From the NCBI GenBank assembly GCA_964457585.1, contig CAYWFU010000046.1, positions 1 to 21,814 of the forward strand: DNA of 21,814 nt, given 5' to 3'. Below the pieces are notes generated by a model. It was not told where the DNA came from. It worked only from the letters and a program-made list of their open reading frames with translations, and searched no databases. Below are positions 1 through 7,049 of this stretch, in pieces (position 1 is the first letter of the stretch; every line of letters begins with the position of its first letter). The position numbers and the translations under genes are program-made. The stretch is from CAYWFU01 sp964457585. GTDB lineage: Bacteria > JACRDZ01.

Positions 1-43
1 TCTTTTCTTTTTCTTCTCTTTTTCTTGTTTTTTTTATCTTGGG
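1..43. other. Pyrimidine-rich tract downstream of gatA
   Basis: The plus strand here is almost pure T and C (a purine tract on the minus strand), just after the gatA stop codon. I see no hairpin and no open frame. A similar tract lies at about 6121-6160. It may be low-complexity intergenic filler. The window edge cuts it, so its full extent is unknown. Confidence 0.4.
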
Positions 44-56
44 AAATTTCTGACAG

Positions 57-1499
57 CTACACTTCATTCTTTACTGCCTGCTCAAATTGATACGCAGCGC
101 GCAGTAATATGGATTCATCAAGATGTTTTCCTAGCAGCTGTAATCCAACTGGAAGTCCTGTGCTGGTGTTGGATGGGACAGTAATACCAGGGATACCTGC
201 TAAATTTGCTGAAATTGTGAAAATATCGGATAGATACATTTGCAGCGGGTTACTCATTTTTTCTCCAATTTTAAATGCTGTTGTAGGAGATGTTGGAGTA
301 AGTATAAGATCAACTTTTTCAAATGCTTTATCAAAATCCTGTTTTATTAGAGTACGCGCTTTTTGAGCTTTTAAATAATAAGCATCATAGTATCCGGAGC
401 TTAATACATAAGTTCCCAGCATAATTCTGCGTTTAACTTCCTGTCCAAAACCATTTTTGCGGGTTTTTTGATACATTTCAATCAAATTTTTTGCATCTCC
501 CTGACGTAATCCAAAGCGGACACCATCATATCGGGCTAAATTTGCGCTTGCTTCGGCAGTTGCAATAATATAATAATCAGCAACAGCATATTCTGTATGA
601 GGCAGAGAAATATTAATAATATCCGCACCGCTATTTTTAAAAAATTCGATGGATTTAAAAATATATTTTTTTACTTCCGCTTCAATTTCATGTTCAAAAT
701 ATTCTCCGGGAATACCAATTTTTAATCCTTTAATAGAATCTTTTAAATTTTTTCTATAATCAGGAATATCTGTATCAATTGAAGTTGAATCTTTATTATC
801 ATGTCCGGCTATGGTTTTTAAAAGAATAGCGCAATCTTCTATGTCTTTAGTCATTGGGCCAATCTGATCTAAAGAAGATGCAAATGCAACCAATCCGAAT
901 CTGGATACTAATCCATAAGTAGGTTTTAATCCGACTATGCCGCACAAACCTGCCGGCTGACGAATTGATCCTCCTGTATCTGACCCAAGCGCAAGAATAG
1001 CCTCATTGCTAGCAACAGCTACTGCTGATCCGCCGCTTGAACCGCCAGGAATACGTTCTTTATCCCATGGATTACGGGTTATGCCAAAATAAGATGTTTC
1101 AGTCGATGATCCCATTGCAAATTCATCCATATTTGTTTTTCCTATTAAAACAGCATCTGCCTGTTTTAATTTAGTAATCACTGTTGCATCATATGGAGAA
1201 ATATAATCAGACAAAATTTTAGATCCGCATGTTGTGCGCACTCCATTAATATTAATATTGTCTTTAATTGCAATTGGAATACCCGCTAGAGGCCCAATCT
1301 CTTCCTTGTTTTGAATTTTTTTATCCACAAATTCAGCCTGCTTAAGCGCAGAATCATTAAGAACAGTAATATATGTATTTAATTCTTTACCCTGATTATT
1401 AATCTGGGTTAATACTTCTTTTGTAATTTCAACTGAAGAAACAGTTTTCTTTTTTAAAAGGTCATGTAATTCATGAGATGACAATTCATTAAGCTTCAT
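57..1499 (-). CDS. gatA: Asp-tRNA(Asn)/Glu-tRNA(Gln) amidotransferase subunit A
   Basis: GatA is the amidase subunit of the GatCAB complex. It releases ammonia from glutamine (or asparagine), and GatB uses it to convert Glu-tRNA(Gln) or Asp-tRNA(Asn) to the correctly charged form in the cytoplasm. The 480-residue protein has the usual family length. The amidase-signature Ser-cisSer-Lys triad is visible: Lys79 in the AIKDN motif, Ser154 in GGSSGGS and Ser178 in DTGGS. The spacing fits known GatA proteins. The ATG at 1499 follows AAAGGA at a good distance. The partner gatC lies upstream on the same strand, but a toxin-antitoxin pair is inserted between them. gatB is not in the window. The gene appears intact. 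Confidence 0.97.
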   Translation of the reverse strand: MKLNELSSHELHDLLKKKTVSSVEITKEVLTQINNQGKELNTYITVLNDSALKQAEFVDKKIQNKEEIGPLAGIPIAIKDNININGVRTTCGSKILSDYISPYDATVITKLKQADAVLIGKTNMDEFAMGSSTETSYFGITRNPWDKERIPGGSSGGSAVAVASNEAILALGSDTGGSIRQPAGLCGIVGLKPTYGLVSRFGLVAFASSLDQIGPMTKDIEDCAILLKTIAGHDNKDSTSIDTDIPDYRKNLKDSIKGLKIGIPGEYFEHEIEAEVKKYIFKSIEFFKNSGADIINISLPHTEYAVADYYIIATAEASANLARYDGVRFGLRQGDAKNLIEMYQKTRKNGFGQEVKRRIMLGTYVLSSGYYDAYYLKAQKARTLIKQDFDKAFEKVDLILTPTSPTTAFKIGEKMSNPLQMYLSDIFTISANLAGIPGITVPSNTSTGLPVGLQLLGKHLDESILLRAAYQFEQAVKNEV

Positions 1500-1544
1500 T
1501 TTGTTTTCCTTTCTACCCCTTTTATCAATGGCATTGACACTAAA

Positions 1545-1572
1545 AGTATGTTATTACTCCCTGATTTGTTAA
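1545..1572 (-). promoter_or_regulatory. Possible gatA promoter
   Basis: On the minus strand, TTAACA (1572-1567) and CATACT (1550-1545) are separated by 16 bp, about 45 bp upstream of the gatA ATG. This is a moderate sigma-70-like match (5/6 and 4/6). Its interest is that gatA is separated from gatC by a toxin-antitoxin pair and may need its own start. AT-rich DNA yields such matches by chance, so confidence is low. Confidence 0.25.
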
Positions 1573-1604
1573 GTGTCCCGCCGCACATTATCCTACCATT
1601 CAAA

Positions 1605-1973
1605 CTAGATGCTCATAGATTTTATTTGTATATCACTTATAGATAAAAAACTTTTATCATTTGTAATTAAAGTTGCTCCTAATGTAAGTGTTGTAGCTCC
1701 GATAATGGCATCAGGCAGTTTTAGATTATATCTTTTTCTAAATTCAATTGTTTTTTCTTTAATTTCTTTATTTATATCGATTATTGGTATTTCAGATAAG
1801 AGTTTTTTGAGATTTTTTTCTTCTACAGGCGAAATAGAAGGGTATGATAAAACTTCAAGTTCAGTAACAAATGAAATATAAAATTCCCCTTCGGGGAGGT
1901 TCTCCATTTTTATTTTTCTACCTATTAAATATAGCAAAATATTAGTGTCTAGCAAAAATTTATTGCCATTCAC
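1605..1973 (-). CDS. PIN-domain ribonuclease toxin, VapC-like
   Basis: This is a PIN-domain toxin of a type II toxin-antitoxin pair. Such toxins are Mg-dependent endoribonucleases that cut RNA (often tRNA or rRNA) when freed from the antitoxin. The 122 residues carry the acidic set expected of the fold: Asp9 in LLDTNILLYL, Glu38/Glu40 in the TELEV segment, Asp88 in LPDAIIGA and Asp106 in ITNDKSF. The start is a GTG at 1973, preceded by AAGGAG at a good distance. The gene overlaps the end of the upstream antitoxin gene by 14 bp, the usual translational coupling of such pairs. It lies between gatC and gatA and appears intact. The RNA target cannot be predicted from sequence. Confidence 0.9.
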   Translation of the reverse strand: MNGNKFLLDTNILLYLIGRKIKMENLPEGEFYISFVTELEVLSYPSISPVEEKNLKKLLSEIPIIDINKEIKEKTIEFRKRYNLKLPDAIIGATTLTLGATLITNDKSFLSISDIQIKSMSI

Positions 1974-2175
1974 TTCTTATTCTCCTTTGGAAATTTAAAG
2001 GATCTTCTTCTAGATGCAATATACCGCTATATTTACTTAAATTTTTTTTTTGCATATTTTTTTGTTGATTTGCTAATAATTCTTCAATTTTTTCCCATTC
2101 ATCATAACTAATTATAACTTCCGAGGGTTTATTATTTTTGTCTAATACGATTTTTTTATGTATAGCAATAGACAT
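1960..2175 (-). CDS. Antitoxin of the PIN-domain pair, VapB/Phd-like
   Basis: This is a 71-residue acidic/basic small protein directly upstream of, and overlapping, the PIN toxin gene, so it is almost certainly the cognate antitoxin that binds and silences the toxin. The N-terminal half (a short strand, then KPSEVIISYDEWEKIEELL) resembles antitoxins of the Phd/YefM or VapB type that start with a DNA-binding or dimerising segment. The C-terminal half is charged and probably wraps the toxin. Start choice: an ATG at 2190 is in frame, but it overlaps the sequence GGAGGT, which sits 7-8 bases before the next in-frame ATG at 2175. The 2175 start is therefore preferred. Family assignment within antitoxins is uncertain. 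Confidence 0.8.
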   Translation of the reverse strand: MSIAIHKKIVLDKNNKPSEVIISYDEWEKIEELLANQQKNMQKKNLSKYSGILHLEEDPLNFQRRIRSEWQ

Positions 2176-2226
2176 TTTGTTAACCTCCATTTTAACTGTT
2201 ATTATTATATTATCTTAAATCTTTTG

Positions 2227-2254
2227 AGAATACAAGAATAATTTTACTTGTCAA
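2227..2254 (-). promoter_or_regulatory. Likely promoter of the toxin-antitoxin pair
   Basis: On the minus strand a perfect TTGACA (2254-2249) is followed after 16 bp by TATTCT (2232-2227), in the 98-bp gap between the gatC stop and the antitoxin start. The position suits a separately transcribed toxin-antitoxin unit. A second AT-rich -10-like sequence lies slightly downstream. No clear operator palindrome was found. Confidence 0.45.
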
Positions 2255-2273
2255 ATAAAGCGAAATATAATCA

Positions 2274-2567
2274 TTATTCAATCACCTTAGGAACTTTAAA
2301 ACATCCTTTTTCATTATCTTTATCAGGCGCTAGAGCTAATACAGTTTCACGCTGTAAAGATTTTTCAGGTACATCCTCACGAAACACGTTTGCAATTGGA
2401 AGAATATGTGATGTAGGCTGAACGTTATCCGTATTAAGTTCATTCAGCTTTTCTATATATTTTAATATATCAGTAAGTTGAAGAGATATATTTTTTTTCT
2501 CCTCATTATCAATTTCTAATCTTGCAAGCCGTGCAATTTTTTCTGTTTCAATTATGCTTATTGACAT
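2274..2567 (-). CDS. gatC: Asp-tRNA(Asn)/Glu-tRNA(Gln) amidotransferase subunit C
   Basis: GatC is the small belt-like subunit that wraps GatA and GatB and stabilises the amidotransferase. At 97 residues it has the standard length and pattern: an N-terminal helix with IARLARLEI, a central ILKYIEKLNELNTDNVQPTS, the conserved FREDVP segment, and a C-terminal KGCFKVPKVIE. The AAGGAG ribosome site overlaps the stop codon of the upstream helicase gene, 11 bp away, so the two are probably translationally coupled. Downstream, the expected gatA is displaced by a toxin-antitoxin pair. Confidence 0.95.
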   Translation of the reverse strand: MSISIIETEKIARLARLEIDNEEKKNISLQLTDILKYIEKLNELNTDNVQPTSHILPIANVFREDVPEKSLQRETVLALAPDKDNEKGCFKVPKVIE

Positions 2568-2578
2568 TAATTATCTCC

Positions 2579-4789
2579 TTATACAGTTTCCAGCTCAGCA
2601 TACTCTAAAGCCAGCTTTTTTTCTCCAAAATTTTTAAATACAAGTTCAATCTTTGTATTTTCATCTTTACCATATATGTTTTTTATTTTTCCCACTCCCC
2701 ATTTTTTATGACGAACTAATTGTCCAACCTTAAAAGTAGTCTTTAATTTATTTTTATTATTAAATACTTCCTGTTCTGGTGTTTCATCGGATATTGCAAA
2801 ATTGTCAGGAGGAGTATTTTTGCTATTTTTTATATAAGAAGTATTTTCCGCATTATTATCTGCTGAGGAAAAATTAGCAATCAACTCAAGCGGTATTTCC
2901 CTTAAAAAACGGGAAGGTGGATTGAATTTCATAGATCCATAAAGCGTGCGTACCTCAGCAGTAATTAAAAACAGCTTCTCGCGCGCTCTTGTTATTCCAA
3001 CATAACACAATCTTCGCTCTTCCTCCATTTCATTCTCATCAAATAAAGAATTTGAATGAGGGAAAATCCCTTCTTCAATACCAACAATAAAAACCATTGG
3101 AAATTCCAATCCCTTGGCATTATGCAAAGTCATAAGAACAACATAATCCGAATTTTCATTATTTAGATTGTCTATGTTTGCGGCAAGAGAAATTTTTTCC
3201 AGAAATTCAGGTAATAAACCATTAGATGAAGATTCCTCATATTCGTAAGCAGCGGAAATTAATTCCTGCACATTTTGAATTCTTGCTTCTCCATCTTCTT
3301 CATCCTCGAATCCCTTGTAATAATTGATTCTATCAAGAAGAGATTTTATTAATGCGCTTGCAAATGTAGTATCTTTAAGTTGAATATATTCCTCAATTAA
3401 AGAGATAAATTCACTGATTGTTTTTTTTATCCGCGGTGATAACCCGTCAATTTCATTAACTCTTTTTAAGGCATCAAACAGAGATAATTTATTTATTTCA
3501 GCAAAAACATTTATTTGCAATAGAGTGGCCGGGCCTATCCCGCGTTTGGGGATATTGATAATTCTCTGCAAATTAATACTATCAGAAGTATTGCAGATTA
3601 CACTTAAATAAGCCATAACATCCTTTATTTCCTTGCGATCGTAAAATCTTATACCGCCGATTATTTTATAAGGAATATTTTTTTCACGCAAGCCATCTTC
3701 CAGTATGCGTGACTGCGCATGTGTTCGATAAAATATTGCAAAATCAGATAATTTTTTATTCCCGTCCTTAGTGCTGTTTGAAATTGTTTCTGCGACAAAA
3801 CGCGATTCAGCTATTTCATTATCAACCATAAAATGAATTATTTTTTCCCCTTCTTCATTTTCAGTCCATAACTTTTTTCCTTTACGCATTTTATTATGCT
3901 TAATAACATTATTGGCAGCTTTCAGAATCGTGCTGGTTGATCTGTAATTCTGCTCCATTCGAATAATTTTCGCGCCGGGAAAATCATGTTCAAAATTCAA
4001 AATATTATTGATGTTTGCTCCGCGCCATTGATAAATACTCTGGTCATCATCGCCAACAACACAAATATTTTTATTCTTATCAGCCAGTAATCTAAGCAGA
4101 TTATATTGCGCTATATTGGTGTCCTGATATTCATCCACAAGAATATAACGAAACAATTCCTGATAATAATCACGTATGTTAGTATTATTTTTCAGCAATA
4201 GAACAGTATTCATAATTAAATCATCGAAATCCATTGCATTATTCTCTTTGAGTTTTTGCTGATAGGACAAATAAACTTTACCAATTTTTTCTGTATAATA
4301 ATCATTTTGATTTAATTTATAGTATTCATCAGCAGTTATAAGATCATTTTTGGCGCGTGAGATATATGACTTTAAACGAAAAGGCGGCATATCCTTTTCA
4401 CTTAGATTCAGTCTCATTAAAATTTCTTTTAATATTTTATCCTGCTCATAATCAGCGTAAATTACAAAATTGCGATTAAATCCTAAGAGGTCAGTATGAT
4501 TGCGTAAAATTCTAATAGATGCAGAATGAAAAGTGCTTATCCAAATACCTTTTGCTTTATAATCTATTAGTTTTATTATACGTTCCTTCATTTCGTGTGC
4601 AGCCTTATTTGTGAAAGTTACAGCAATAATCTGGGACGGGCTGACTTTTTTTTGTTCTACTAAATATGCAATTCTATATGTAATTACACGTGTTTTGCCG
4701 CTCCCGGCTCCAGCTAAAATAAGTAATGGACCATCTGTAATTTCAACAGCTTCTTTTTGTATTGGATTTAATTTATTTAAATCTAACAT
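2579..4789 (-). CDS. pcrA: ATP-dependent 3'-5' DNA helicase, PcrA/UvrD family
   Basis: This is a superfamily 1A helicase that unwinds DNA 3' to 5' in nucleotide excision and mismatch repair and clears recombinase filaments or stalled polymerase. At 736 residues it has the normal length. Motifs in order: Walker A GAGSGKT (about 27-33), Walker B VDEYQDT, motif III GDDDQSIYQWRGA, motif IV NYRST, motif V TLHNAKGLEFP, and motif VI YVGITRAREKL. The last 60 residues carry the VGQLVRHKKWGVGKI segment, typical of the Tudor-like C-terminal domain that lets PcrA/UvrD bind RNA polymerase. The ribosome site lies in the last codons of the upstream Fe-S gene and the intergenic gap is only 5 bp. This suggests one operon running from the Fe-S gene through the helicase to gatC. 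Confidence 0.95.
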   Translation of the reverse strand: MLDLNKLNPIQKEAVEITDGPLLILAGAGSGKTRVITYRIAYLVEQKKVSPSQIIAVTFTNKAAHEMKERIIKLIDYKAKGIWISTFHSASIRILRNHTDLLGFNRNFVIYADYEQDKILKEILMRLNLSEKDMPPFRLKSYISRAKNDLITADEYYKLNQNDYYTEKIGKVYLSYQQKLKENNAMDFDDLIMNTVLLLKNNTNIRDYYQELFRYILVDEYQDTNIAQYNLLRLLADKNKNICVVGDDDQSIYQWRGANINNILNFEHDFPGAKIIRMEQNYRSTSTILKAANNVIKHNKMRKGKKLWTENEEGEKIIHFMVDNEIAESRFVAETISNSTKDGNKKLSDFAIFYRTHAQSRILEDGLREKNIPYKIIGGIRFYDRKEIKDVMAYLSVICNTSDSINLQRIINIPKRGIGPATLLQINVFAEINKLSLFDALKRVNEIDGLSPRIKKTISEFISLIEEYIQLKDTTFASALIKSLLDRINYYKGFEDEEDGEARIQNVQELISAAYEYEESSSNGLLPEFLEKISLAANIDNLNNENSDYVVLMTLHNAKGLEFPMVFIVGIEEGIFPHSNSLFDENEMEEERRLCYVGITRAREKLFLITAEVRTLYGSMKFNPPSRFLREIPLELIANFSSADNNAENTSYIKNSKNTPPDNFAISDETPEQEVFNNKNKLKTTFKVGQLVRHKKWGVGKIKNIYGKDENTKIELVFKNFGEKKLALEYAELETV

Positions 4790-4794
4790 TAAAT

Positions 4795-6063
4795 TTATAC
4801 TCCTTTATTAAGTAATTCTATCACATGTACAACCTTTGTTGATGATTTTTTTTGTGCAATTCCATCCTCTAGATGCATTATACATCCTGGACATGAAGTT
4901 GCAACGTATTCTGCTTTTGTTTTTTCTATATTTTCCATTTTTCGCATACGAATTTTGTTTGCAATTTCATAATAATTCAGATTAAAACTTCCACCACCGC
5001 CGCAGCATGAGTCTGGGGCAGGCATCTCAACATAAGATGCATTTGCAATACTTTTTAAAATCTCACGAGGTTCTTTGAAAATATTCTGTTTGAATCGCAA
5101 ATGGCATGGATCATGATAAGTAACCGTATAATTAGCAGCAGAATCTGCTTTTTGATTAATAAAAATAGTACCAATTAAAAATTCCGAAATATCTTTTACT
5201 CTGGACGAAAATTTCTGTACATCTATTTTAACATCTTTTAATATCTTGATATACTCATTTTTCAGCATATTTCCACATGAAGCGCAGCCAGTAACAATAT
5301 AATCAAGATCATAAGATAAGAAAATTTTTACATTATCATAAGCAAGCTTTTTTGCTGTTTCAATATCACCATATGAAAATACAGCAATCCCGCAGCATTT
5401 TTGTTCATACGGAATTACAACCTCAATATTATTCTTTAATAAAATTTCAATAATTGATTTGCCAATATTAGTATATACAAATTCTATAAGACATCCGGTA
5501 AAAAATCCAACCCGTAATTTTCGTTTAGGCGGAGATATTATAACCGGATAGATTTTGCTTAAACGGGATTTGGCAAGAGCGGGAATGAATCTCCCTTTTT
5601 CTATCCCTGAGATTAAAAATGGCAAATGCCTCATATGCGCATGTGTAGAAGGGCTGGAAAAAATATTTTGGAAAAAAGAAGCAAGTTTTATTGTTAATCC
5701 AAAAGCAGCGCGATTTTTTAAAATATAATGGAAAATAAAAAATTGAAAAAACGGTAATCCATATTTTTTTACTCTATCACATCGTGCCATTCGTATAATA
5801 GAATCAACATTTACTTTTCCCGGACATGACACACTGCAATTGCCGCATAATAAGCATGAATCAATGAATTCATTCGCAGTTTCCGTGAAATTCAGTTTAT
5901 GCTTAAAAATGGATTCTATAATTTCGAGCCGTCCGCGCGCAACCATTGATTCTTTGCCTGTTTCCTTAAATACAGGGCATATCATTCTGCATGTTCCGCA
6001 TCGGCTGCATTTAAAAATTTCGGGTTCAATATTTTTTAGGTTTTTTAGTTCGGACATTGTCAT
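4795..6063 (-). CDS. glcF: GlcF-like Fe-S subunit of a 2-hydroxyacid (glycolate/lactate) dehydrogenase
   Basis: This electron-transfer partner of a GlcD-type flavoprotein passes electrons from glycolate or lactate oxidation toward the quinone pool. Two [4Fe-4S] ferredoxin motifs are near the N terminus: CSRCGTCRMICP (about 19-30) and CLLCGNCSVSCP (about 70-81). Two CCG domains follow (KCCGIAVFSYGD with GCASCGN, then DPCHL with SCCGGGGSFN), as in GlcF and LldE-type proteins; 422 residues is typical. The matching glcD lies upstream on the same strand, about 1 kb away. Start: ATG at 6063 or 6057. Neither has a convincing ribosome site, and the frame stays open upstream to a stop near 6133 without an ordinary start codon, so the N terminus is uncertain. 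The substrate cannot be told from sequence. Confidence 0.87.
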   Translation of the reverse strand: MTMSELKNLKNIEPEIFKCSRCGTCRMICPVFKETGKESMVARGRLEIIESIFKHKLNFTETANEFIDSCLLCGNCSVSCPGKVNVDSIIRMARCDRVKKYGLPFFQFFIFHYILKNRAAFGLTIKLASFFQNIFSSPSTHAHMRHLPFLISGIEKGRFIPALAKSRLSKIYPVIISPPKRKLRVGFFTGCLIEFVYTNIGKSIIEILLKNNIEVVIPYEQKCCGIAVFSYGDIETAKKLAYDNVKIFLSYDLDYIVTGCASCGNMLKNEYIKILKDVKIDVQKFSSRVKDISEFLIGTIFINQKADSAANYTVTYHDPCHLRFKQNIFKEPREILKSIANASYVEMPAPDSCCGGGGSFNLNYYEIANKIRMRKMENIEKTKAEYVATSCPGCIMHLEDGIAQKKSSTKVVHVIELLNKGV

Positions 6064-6120
6064 TGAGCAAATTGTTTTAACTATATCCTTTGGGTCGGAT
6101 AGGTTTCGGTATGAAGCTGC

Positions 6121-6160
6121 CTTCTTCTTTTTTTAACCTTTTTCCTTTTTCTTGTTTTTC
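6121..6160. other. Pyrimidine-rich tract upstream of the glcF-like gene
   Basis: The plus strand is nearly pure T and C, resembling the tract at the window start. It includes the stop codon that closes the frame upstream of the glcF-like gene. It may be intergenic filler. It contains no hairpin. Confidence 0.35.
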
Positions 6161-6184
6161 ATTCGCATATATTTAAAATTTATA

Positions 6185-6274
6185 AATTTAGCCTGATAAA
6201 TCAGGCAACTACAAAAATTTTAATGTAGTTGCTCGATTCATCGAGCGTTTCGAATTCCTGTACCTTAAATTATA
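6185..6274. repeat. REP-like inverted pair, copy A
   Basis: Two 16-nt palindromes, GCCTGATAAATCAGGC (6191-6206) and GCTCGATTCATCGAGC (6231-6246), flank a central inverted repeat AACTACA (6207-6213) / TGTAGTT (6224-6230). Each hairpin thus has a GTAG tetranucleotide at its base, the arrangement known from REP sequences linked to REP-associated tyrosine transposases, here as a head-to-head pair (BIME-like). A flank of about 22 bp (to 6274) is also shared with copy B at 13634-13726. No transposase of that family is in the window. Confidence 0.75.
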
Positions 6275-6465
6275 TCTGTCCGCATAAATTGATTAAATTT
6301 TTCAGAGAGAGCTTCTATTTTTTGTGTACGCTCATCATGGACATTAACTGATAGGATGAGAGTCCCTTGTGGGAGAATCACCGTATATTCATATATTTGT
6401 AAAGATAAATATACGATAATCACTAGCAAAAAGCAAGTGCATTTTCGCGAGAAAGTATCAGAATA
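6265..6465 (-). pseudogene. Small open frame, possible gene remnant
   Basis: The minus-strand frame is open for 66 codons up to a TAA at 6265-6267. The last part reads like real protein (it includes HDERTQKIEALSEKFNQFMR), preceded by a hydrophobic stretch FLLVIIVYLSL that could be a membrane segment. There is no ATG start: only TTG at 6429 and GTG at 6423 or 6381 are available, with no ribosome site. It could be a tiny membrane protein or the 3' end of a decayed gene. I do not recognise it. It lies between the separated glcD and glcF genes, just before REP-like copy A. Confidence 0.3.
6408..6436 (-). promoter_or_regulatory. Possible promoter in the glcD-glcF gap
   Basis: On the minus strand TTGCTT (6436-6431) and TATATT (6413-6408) are separated by 17 bp. 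The -10 is good and the -35 weak. It could drive the short downstream frame and glcF, which is now far from glcD. The region is AT-rich, so a chance match is quite possible. Confidence 0.22.
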
Positions 6466-6590
6466 TTATGTCCAATACCTGTAAAGAACGGTTTGAGCGT
6501 TTCTTAAATTAAAAACGCCCATTTTTCCATTTCCTTACAGTAAATTGTTAATATTTTTTATCTCTGCTTATTTATTCTTTTTAACATTTA

Positions 6591-6628
6591 GGTATCCTTT
6601 CCGAAATGTTTTTTTTCGAAAAGATACC
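6591..6628. other. Long stem-loop in the gap downstream of the RHH gene
   Basis: GGTATC (6591-6596) pairs with GATACC (6623-6628). The stem continues inward through TTTCCGAAA against TTTCGAAAA, giving about 15 bp with a bulge or mismatch and a T-rich loop. It lies about 60 bp downstream of the antitoxin-like gene on the minus strand. It has no following U-run in that direction, so it is not a classical terminator. Its role is unknown. Confidence 0.45.
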
Positions 6629-6690
6629 GATTGAACAAAGCCGTATATTTTTTATTTTATTATTATATTATTTATTACTGTAATAAATAA

Positions 6691-6987
6691 TTATCGGGTA
6701 TTTTTTGCTAATAAATCTTTTTTAAATCCTGCAAAAGCAGATTCTTCTATATCTAATCTTTCCTGTATGATATGTTTAAGCCAGTTTTCTAAACTTGTCT
6801 CTCGATGTAAACGAGCAAAAAAAGATGCTCTTGCAGCTAAAGTTGAAGGAAGTGATATAGAGGTTGACTTTGGTCTTTGTACTTTTATGGCTTTTTCCCA
6901 TTTAGTTTTATCATCTGCCTGAGCGATTACAATACAATCAATTTCTTCTTCATTTATAAGTTTTTGTTTTGTTTTCATATTTCCCAT
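6691..6987 (-). CDS. Ribbon-helix-helix (CopG-like) antitoxin-type protein, orphan
   Basis: This 98-residue protein has a charged N terminus and then the segment KSTSISLPSTLAARASFFAR (about 40-60) followed by LENWLKHIIQERLDIEE. That is a strand-helix-helix pattern like CopG/RHH-type antitoxins, which bind their own promoter and a RelE- or BrnT-type toxin. No toxin gene is next to it: upstream (62 bp away) is glcD, and downstream is a gap with only a short, start-less frame. It may have lost its toxin, or may act alone as a regulator. Starts at 6987 and 6978 are both possible; GGGA lies only three bases before the second. Function is inferred from pattern only. Confidence 0.6.
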   Translation of the reverse strand: MGNMKTKQKLINEEEIDCIVIAQADDKTKWEKAIKVQRPKSTSISLPSTLAARASFFARLHRETSLENWLKHIIQERLDIEESAFAGFKKDLLAKNTR

Positions 6988-7049
6988 TTAATATTTTAAT
7001 ATATTTATTCATACGTTCCTATTTTAATCCATATTTTTGGTAAATGAAT

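Noticed and set aside
109..366. Plus-strand open frames opposite gatA and throughout the window
   Set aside because: All sit antisense to well-recognised minus-strand genes, lack ribosome sites and resemble no known protein; they are shadows in AT-rich coding DNA.
2175..2190. Antitoxin start at 2190
   Set aside because: The ATG at 2190 overlaps the GGAGGT that serves the ATG at 2175.
6356..6484. Plus-strand short frame of 41 codons starting ATG after GATAGG
   Set aside because: It overlaps the minus-strand frame that looks more protein-like, is short, and shows no recognisable feature; kept out for lack of support.
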